A DNA stretch of 64,000 nt from Rehmannia glutinosa (Eukaryota > Streptophyta > Magnoliopsida > Lamiales > Orobanchaceae). Of this stretch, positions 57,351-64,000 are shown in pieces. The stretch's first letter is position 1; every line of letters starts with the position of its first letter. The position numbers and the translations under genes are program-made. The stretch is from the NCBI GenBank assembly GCA_016081115.2, contig JABTTQ020003456.1, forward strand, positions 868,001 through 932,000, read 5' to 3'. The notes beneath the pieces were generated by a model. That model was given only the letters and a program-made list of their open reading frames with translations. It was not told the origin of the DNA and did no database searches.

Positions 57351-58249
57351 GGGCGGAGGATAGTGGAGTTAGTATCTTGGTGAAGCCCAGTGCAAGTTCA
57401 AGTTGCCAAAAGGCCCATATATACATGTGTGTGTCTTTATTTTATATTTAGGCCCCACCCATCAAACTAAATCCAAGTGCCCTCCAACTATCTCATGTTC
57501 CAAAGAAAAGTTCAATTATGTTTTAAATTTAATGGTTTCAAAATTAGTAAAATATCTAGACAAATTCACTTTCCCAAATTTCAAATGAATGGAGAAATCT
57601 AACGGCAGCAGAATAAAGTTAAAGCTTGGAGCTTCTTCCTATTGATTTCTCAATTTTTGTATGACCAGTGTACATTCCAGTATTCTACACATACTTTATT
57701 TATTCTTGCAATTTTTTTCTTTTATTAATTATTTATGTTGTCATTATCTACTTGTTGGGTATTATAACATATGCATCTCTTTTCTCTAGTTATATTATTG
57801 TTTTTTTCCTCCATTGAAGATACAAAGTAATTTATTTAGACATTAAAGAATAATAAAATAATTCTTTTAATTCTTCCTTGTATTAATTAATTTTGTTGTC
57901 ATTTTATATATCTTGTTGCCTTTTAAATTATAATTAAGTGTTTTTAAGAGGTAAATTGCAATTATCTAGAGAAAGAAACATTGTTAGCTAAACGCCTAAA
58001 TCTTAAAGTCGAATTCAAAGAGCATTTTCAACAATAAAACATGTGAAGATGACACTTTATAATAAAATGGGGGATGATTTTGCTCTTCATTAAACGAAAT
58101 TTTGTTAACAATATGGATGTAGAAAGTCCGCTTTGAAGTTTTGTCGGACACAACTTTATCGAATATTAAAAAATATTTGTAAAATATATATATTGTAGTT
58201 AACTTTTACTTCTTAGCCCACCCTACTATCGATTCCTGGATCCGCCACC
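57351..58249. mobile_element. Unclassified element with 12-bp direct repeats
   Basis: TGGTTACGATCA occurs at 57339-57350 and 58250-58261. The ends are loosely inverted (left GGGCGGAGGATAG; right, reversed, GGTGGCGGATCC..GATAG). No coding sequence is present. The repeat length would suit a Mutator-like element or a retroelement, but there is no poly(A) tail. Confidence 0.7.
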
Positions 58250-58261
58250 TGGTTACGATCA

Positions 58262-59782
58262 CTTGGACTCAATCCAACTCATTCGGATCCACTTTGGATA
58301 TGGATATAATTCGAGCCTGGTTGGAGCCACCCATTGTGACGTGAAACGAGTCGAAGACGCGCGTTCGTGGCCGCAATGCATTTAAAATAAGAAGGGTAAA
58401 ACAATAAAACTACAAACGCGTAGCTTTTGGGAATTATTCGATCTTTTATTAAAACCCATTTTCTCAAAGAAAACGATAAGACGGTTAATTAAACTCAGTA
58501 GATATAAGGTGTCTAGGCCCGAAAGTTCTTCGTTTAAACTTAAATTTGACCCATTTAAGTGTTTTAGATATTAAGGATTTTGTTTCCTTTTGGTTTGAAA
58601 CGTTTAGAGTTTTTGCTTCCTTTAAATACTTTTAAGGACCTTTTTTTCGAGTTGTTGAATCATAATTCGTAATATCGATAAAGTTTTCTTTCTATTATTT
58701 TATCTTTTCCAATTATCATTTCGGTCACATTGCCAACTCCAATTTTACATTATCAACTTATTCTTTGTTATATCCTCCATATCCTCTGAAAAAAAAAAAA
58801 AAAAAAACTTGGACACATTTTTGACATAAAACAATGAAGTTGTTAATGAAACTAACAACTACATTTGACTAAATGGTGTACATCCTTATATTCTGTCAGT
58901 AAAACCATTATCTCTCTGACTTTATAATTTGTTCACCACATGCACTTGATTAATGTATTTTCTAAACAAAAATACAAGTGACCATAAAAATTATACAATG
59001 TATGGTGCTCTCAACTAATTTAGGTATACTGTCTATCATTTATGTCTTCAATTTTTCTATAGTATGAGGATCTGAATTTTGATAGGGAAGATAGTTTGAG
59101 CTACCATAACTAACATCTTCTCCTCCACATCACATTTCACTTGAGAAATATATAATTCAGTCCTACCGTTCACCGATGAATTGAAATGTTTTCACTAGTC
59201 TACGAATGTTTTCGCGGTTTTTGGAGAAATTTCCTTTAATTTATGTCATGTAAAAACAAAAGAATATATATACAAAGAATAACTAAAATCATGTTCTAGT
59301 AAAGGAACTAATGACATTATTCTTCAAAACATTTGAATCACTTTATTTACAATTTAGAATAACTCATATTTTTTAGAGTAGCTCATATTTTTTTAATACT
59401 AATGATCTAGCTAGAAACTACATTTGATATAATCGTTATAGTTAGGTCTAAAATATATTTCATGATTTAGTTTTCTTCAAATGTTACTTGTACTCTTAGG
59501 TGTATACAGAACCAGATTTTGGCATATTTCCTAGAAAAAATGGTGAACGTAATAATAGTTAATATTATCAACGATCACTGTATTTTTTTCATATTTAATT
59601 GGTTAGGTTAATATTCTTTCGATCGTGTCTAGGATTGGACAATCTCAATTTCTTACAACTTGGAAATTGATCATAAAAATAATCTCCCAGTGCAATCAGC
59701 AGAGTTATATATAAGTGCACAACTCTGTTAAGAAAAATGTGCTTGCAGATATTTATTTATCTATACAATTCAAGAGAGTAAA
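58262..59782. other. Upstream region of the peroxidase gene
   Basis: AT-rich DNA with no gene. Near the gene, TATATATAAG at 59707-59716 is a plausible TATA box 67 bases before the start codon, which would allow a leader of about 35 bases. Confidence 0.4.
59707..59716 (+). promoter_or_regulatory. Candidate TATA box of the peroxidase gene
   Basis: TATATATAAG is located 67 bases upstream of the ATG at 59783, a normal distance for a plant gene with a short leader. No transcript evidence is available. Confidence 0.45.
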
Positions 59783-61950
59783 ATGTCGAAAGTTTCCTAT
59801 ATTTTCTTGTTATGTTTATGTTTTCTATCATTAGGATTGTGTAATGGCGGAGAATTAAGGAAAAACTTTTATCGTTTGAGTTGTCCTCAGGCGGAGCAAA
59901 TTGTTCGCGACATAACTAGGAAAAATGTAGCCACTAATGCTGCATTGCCTGCTAAGTTACTCAGAATGCATTTCCATGACTGCTTTGTTAGGGTAAAAAT
60001 CTGTTTTGAAAAAGTTAGAACATTTTTAATGAATCAAGCTAGGCCTCTTATTTTGCTGACTGATTGTTTTTTTTTCAGGGTTGTGATGGCTCAGTACTGA
60101 TAGATTCAACCGCGAATAACACAGCAGCAGAGAAGGACGCGATCCCGAATAGATCTTTGGCAGGATTCGACGTGATTGATGAAATCAAGACTCAACTGGA
60201 GAAGACTTGCCCTGGAAAAGTGTCCTGTGCTGATATTGTAGCTTTATCTGCCAGAGACTCGGTTTTGGTTCAAGTAAGTTATAACAAAAAAGTTCCAGCA
60301 TTTGTGACAAAATCAAAAATCTGAAAAAAGTAATTTTTAGTATTTTCTTATGCTTCTGATTCTGCGTAATTTAATCAGAATCTAGTATCTAAATGAGGAG
60401 TGCTTTATATTCCACTTCTGTAAGTTCACCGAACATTCTCTTATTCAACTTGTAACTTCAATTTACAAATGCTACCAACTTCTGATTCTCAACTACTTTT
60501 CGGTTGTGCTATAATAAGCCACTTTCACTAAAAACAGAAATTTTTGCACACACTCCTTGACATACCTTCTGAAGTTGGCATGTTTAGGTTAATTTGAGCA
60601 CTTTGCACTTGGTTATTTAGCTTATGTTTTACTTAGTCCACTCAGAGTTTGTTGATTTCCTTTTTCCATTCAGAAACTAATATAACTCAGTACAGATAAC
60701 AAAGACATAAAGGTCCAACATCAAACTGTAAGAGAAAACTTATCTTACTCTGAAGAAAATTAAGTGAAAAAAATTTATCATCACTTGTGATTGCAGTTCA
60801 ATAGAACTACGTGGGAAGTGCTAACTGGCAGAAGAGACGGCAAAATTTCGCGCTTCTGAGGCGTTAGCCGACATCCCATCGCCATTTTCCAACTTCACCA
60901 TCCTCAGACAATCTTTTGCCAACAAAAGCCTCACAGTAAAGGATCTTGTTGTTCTCTCAGGTACTAAGTTACTATGGTTTAAATATTGGGATAATTACAA
61001 AAATTACCCTTCATGTTTAGTCTAATTACAAAACCAAAATTTCAAATACCCTATTAAAGTATTACAAACACTCCCTTTAGGTTTGTATTTACCTGAAAAA
61101 TACTCACAGGTTATTTGTAATTGGGATAATTTCAATTTTAGTTCCTAAACTATACATTGTTTACACTTTTGGTGCCCCATATTCAGATCATATCAATTTT
61201 GGTACCCATATTTAACTTTTAATCACTTTTCCCACATTTCATCACATATGTGTCAATTTTGGTACCTCATCTTTTACTTTTTAATCATTTATGGTACAGA
61301 ATGCAGAGAAAGTAACTATATAGTATAACATTGGATAAAAAAATTGATATGCCTGAAAGTAAGGTACTAAAAGTGAAAGCATGGTATAGTTTAGGTACTA
61401 AAATCAGAATTACCCCTTTGTAATTTTAAAAGATAACTGAGTTTTTCTGTAATTAGACTAAACATCAGGGGTATTTTCGTAATTAACCCTTAAATATTCG
61501 CGATTCTTCAATTACCAATAAAAATGTAGCATTGTTTCATGCATAGGTGCACATACAATTGGTGTTGGACACTGCAACTTCTTCAGCAACAGGCTCTATA
61601 ATTTCACCGGAAAAGGCGACGCCGATCCTTCATTGAACGCTATCTATGCAGCTACATTGAGATCAAAATGCCGAAACTTATCCGACAACACGACGACAGT
61701 TGAAATGGACCCTGGAAGTTCGTTAACGTTCGATAATCATTATTTTCCGACACTAAAACTACAACAGGGGCTTTTCCAGTCGGACGCCGCCCTTCTGACA
61801 AATAATGTTGCCAATGGTATTGTCAATGAGATGTTGGGATCTGCGAAATTTTTCACGGAGTTTGGACAGTCTATGAAGAGGATGGGTGCAATAGGTGTGC
61901 TTACTGGGAATGCTGGAGAAATAAGGAAGAAATGTAGTGTGGTTAATTAA
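59783..61950 (+). CDS. Class III secretory peroxidase, four exons, one two-base lesion
   Basis: The enzyme uses hydrogen peroxide to oxidise phenolics in the wall or apoplast. Exons are 59783-59992, 60079-60273, 60797-60960 and 61547-61950, the classic four-exon plan. A signal peptide (SYIFLLCLCFLSLGLC) is followed by YRLSCPQAEQIV, the distal haem site RMHFHDCFVRGCDGS, CPGKVSCADIVALSARD, TGRRDGK, the proximal His in GAHTIGVGHC, and MDPGSSLTFDNHYF. Exon 3 lacks two bases at about 60849-60852 (TTTCGCGCTTC), which creates a TGA. Allowing for them the product is 324 aa, a normal size. It resembles Arabidopsis peroxidases 3 and 27. Intron 3 carries one MITE inside another and intron 2 a third. Either a recent pseudogene or a base-call error. 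Confidence 0.92.
60293..60560. mobile_element. GTGTTTGCAAACAC-family element in peroxidase intron 2
   Basis: TTCTGATTCTGC, AACTTCTGATTCT, TCTCAACTACTTTT, CTATAATAAGCCA and AACAGAAATTTTTGCA follow parts of the copy at 39507-40078. The ends are eroded (left GCATTTGTGAC; right TTGCACACACTCC), so limits are approximate. Confidence 0.5.
60988..61489. mobile_element. GGGATAATTACAAAAA-family MITE in peroxidase intron 3, split by a second MITE
   Basis: The ends are GGGATAATTACAAAAATTAC and, reversed, GGGTTAATTACGAAAATAC. Perfect 9-bp duplications TTAAATATT lie at 60979-60987 and 61490-61498. Without its guest (294 bp) and the extra nonamer it is 199 bp long. Confidence 0.85.
61123..61416. mobile_element. 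GGGATAATTTCAATTTTAG-family MITE nested in 60988-61489
   Basis: The ends are GGGATAATTTCAATTTTAG and, reversed, GGGGTAATTCTGATTTTAG. Perfect 9-bp duplications TTTGTAATT lie at 61114-61122 and 61417-61425. It shares its interior with the remnant at 23288-23527. Confidence 0.87.
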
Positions 61951-64000
61951 TTGAATTCTTGAATGTTTGTGTTTGTTTATGGTTTTGTTTGTTTCTTGTA
62001 ATGTTTGTAGTCCTTGTTTGTTGAAATATAGGGGAAAATGTGATAGAAATTTGAGCACAATAACACTTTTTATTTTTTTTTTGTCCATTATGTGATATTA
62101 TGAGCAGAAATTAAACTAGATGAGTACTAAGTACTAACAACAATCACAAGATAAAACTCATCTCTCCATATAATAACTCTAATCTCTATCTCTATCTCTA
62201 TCTATCTATCTACTTCTTTAAAAGTCTGAATATTTCTGAAATTTTTGAACAGACAACAAAGCCCTTTAGATGAATGGCAAAAAGGTAATTTTCTTCCAAT
62301 CACACATTACTTATATTCTATTGGATGTCCTCGAAGGGACGCATCTCTTAGGATTCTGATTATCCCATAATCCATCCAAACCTGAAATAGGGGAAGGGAA
62401 CACATAATTGCAAAGGCCAAAATGGATTCTTGGTTCAATTCTTTGGATAATCTAATTGTCGAATCATCAACATCATTTGCCGTAAATCGGTCACTTGAAG
62501 AAAGATAAGAAAGATGAGTATGGTAAGGCACAAGAAAATCCAAATGATGCTTCTTTTTCTTATTTTTGATTCTTTCTTTCTTTAAGTTTTTCTTATTCTT
62601 TTCGAAATTTAATCGGCTAGTATGAGGAAATTTAATGAATCATACTTTGCAAAACAAGTTGAATTATTGAGTATTTTTTAGACGTTCTAGGGTTTTCTCA
62701 CTCCTTCTACACCAATACTATTGTTGTTTGTGTTCTACATATATTCATGACAACTAGCATAGATCTCGCACATTTTTGATTTTGCATTACGCCCTGCATT
62801 AATAAACATTGTTGCCAATTAGACTAAGATGTCTTTCTTTTATTAGTTTTGATGGCGAAACCTTAGCTAGGAAAATGAATCACGAAAGAGTTTTCACTCT
62901 GTTTTTGCTTTGTCTTCTCTCTAATCGGCTGTATTTGGACTACGATTAGGAAAATGAATCATAAAAGGCATTCTCTCGAATTAGGAAAAGAAACCATAGA
63001 AGGGATTTAATGTCACGAAATCTTATCTCTCTTTGATGGTGCTTCTTTGATCACTCTCTTCTTTCTCTCTCTTTGGACACCCAACTCACTTTGAAGTAAT
63101 AAACGAGGTAGTGTGTGGTTAGGCGTGTGTCTGCATGTGTATATTTAGATTCACTAACTTATCTTTGATGCATGTTTCTCTTTGTTTGGCCACGTACATT
63201 CTAAGATCTAGAATACTCTGAGTGTGGAATCCTTGGATGGATCGTGGTCTCTTAATGTCTATTTGTACTTATTTGTCCATTTAGATGGTGCATTGGCTAC
63301 CGTAAGCATTTTTTAGAGAAAATGTTATAGTTTTGAACATGAGGTACTTATATCAGTATTTGTCATCTAGATAGTTATGATTTTTGTAGTCTAGATAGTT
63401 GGGGAATGGCAGTTTTTCAAATTGGAATAAAAATGAAAATTGATGATTGAGTTAAGACATTATACATAATCCTAAAACTTTAGGTCATGTGTGATGAGTC
63501 TCGCTTGACTCATAGATGAAACCAAGAGTGCTTCCTTCGGGGGTATTAGTATATGATGCGGTGATTATTTATGTAAGAGTGGCATGAAAATAGAAAAGAA
63601 TTGCAGATGATACAATTTTTGCCGTTAGGAATTTTAGAAAGACCAGTAATGGAAACGACAATCAAGATAGAGTATTGATTGGAGTTGTACTGTATCTGAA
63701 CAATGACAATGGTGATTCTATAGTTTTCAATTTCATGGAGCGACAATTCGGATAATTTGGGGAAAACGGCATCATTGTTTTTTATGAAGATTAGCCTAGG
63801 AGAAGGAAGTGTGGGGGAAAGGAGGTATATAGTTCGACAAAAAGTTCTTCTCAGATTAGCGTAGCGAGGCAATGATGTTATAACTTGGGGTGGGCCTATA
63901 CACGAAAAATGGGGTGGGTCAGTATAGAAAAATTATATAAATTTTTAACTAAATTTAATTTTTTAAAATTTTGCTTAGTAAATTATTTTTTTAAAAGAGG
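61951..64000. other. 3' region of the peroxidase gene and intergenic DNA
   Basis: The peroxidase 3' UTR lies at the start. A CTAT-type microsatellite is at about 62173-62213. Minus-strand open frames at 62307-62543 and 63546-63872 show no family features. GGGGTGGGCCTATACACG near 63890 may begin another mobile element cut by the window edge. No gene can be supported here. Confidence 0.35.

Noticed and set aside
62307..62543. 78-codon minus-strand frame ending LRGHPIEYK
   Set aside because: It looks protein-like in composition but I could not match it to any nuclear or organelle family, and there is no exon context. A protein database search would decide; a plastid or mitochondrial match would indicate inserted organelle DNA.
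63546..63872. 108-codon minus-strand frame near the window end
   Set aside because: Ile- and Asn-rich chance frame without recognisable motif or neighbouring exons.

Overview
This 64 kb window is nuclear DNA from a flowering plant, most likely a eudicot. The genes have many small introns, the non-coding DNA is AT-rich, and the proteins are plant families: plastid acyl carrier protein, classical arabinogalactan protein, cytosolic Cu/Zn superoxide dismutase, a PLS-type pentatricopeptide repeat protein, a RING-CH membrane E3 ligase and a class III peroxidase. The mobile elements are also typical of plants. I cannot name the species; an asterid is only a guess.

Layout, left to right. 1-984 is the right end of a long terminal repeat (LTR). 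1810-5509 (+) is the acyl carrier protein gene, with a fold-back element of about 1 kb in its third intron. 6715-6892 is a hairpin repeat and 6956-7400 a SINE with perfect 15-bp target-site duplications. 7868-8233 (-) is an arabinogalactan protein gene. 10004-13985 is almost all mobile-element DNA. 14376-17888 (+) is the superoxide dismutase gene with a 5' leader intron. 18487-20906 holds small repeats. 21301-23184 (+) is an intronless PPR gene. 23677-38393 is a full-length LINE on the minus strand, split by a Ty1/copia retrotransposon at 25107-33566. 39184-45654 (-) is the RING-CH gene, eight exons. 46013-53305 is a run of nested DNA elements plus a solo LTR. 53909-55007 (+) is a small two-exon gene of unknown function. 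57351-58249 is another mobile element. 59783-61950 (+) is the peroxidase gene, with one small element nested in another inside its third intron. No gene was recognised from 61951 to the end.

The host genes are unrelated housekeeping or cell-wall genes and do not form a pathway. The most informative local signals are three. First, a miR398 target site in the superoxide dismutase leader is complete only after the leader intron is removed. Second, a family of GGGATAATT-ended elements sits in the introns of three genes, several copies with exact 9-bp duplications. Third, four otherwise well conserved genes carry one- or two-base losses that break the frame although every splice site is intact, which suggests residual consensus errors as much as gene death. 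I found no clearly new biological system; the split miR398 site and the nested-element record are the best leads.
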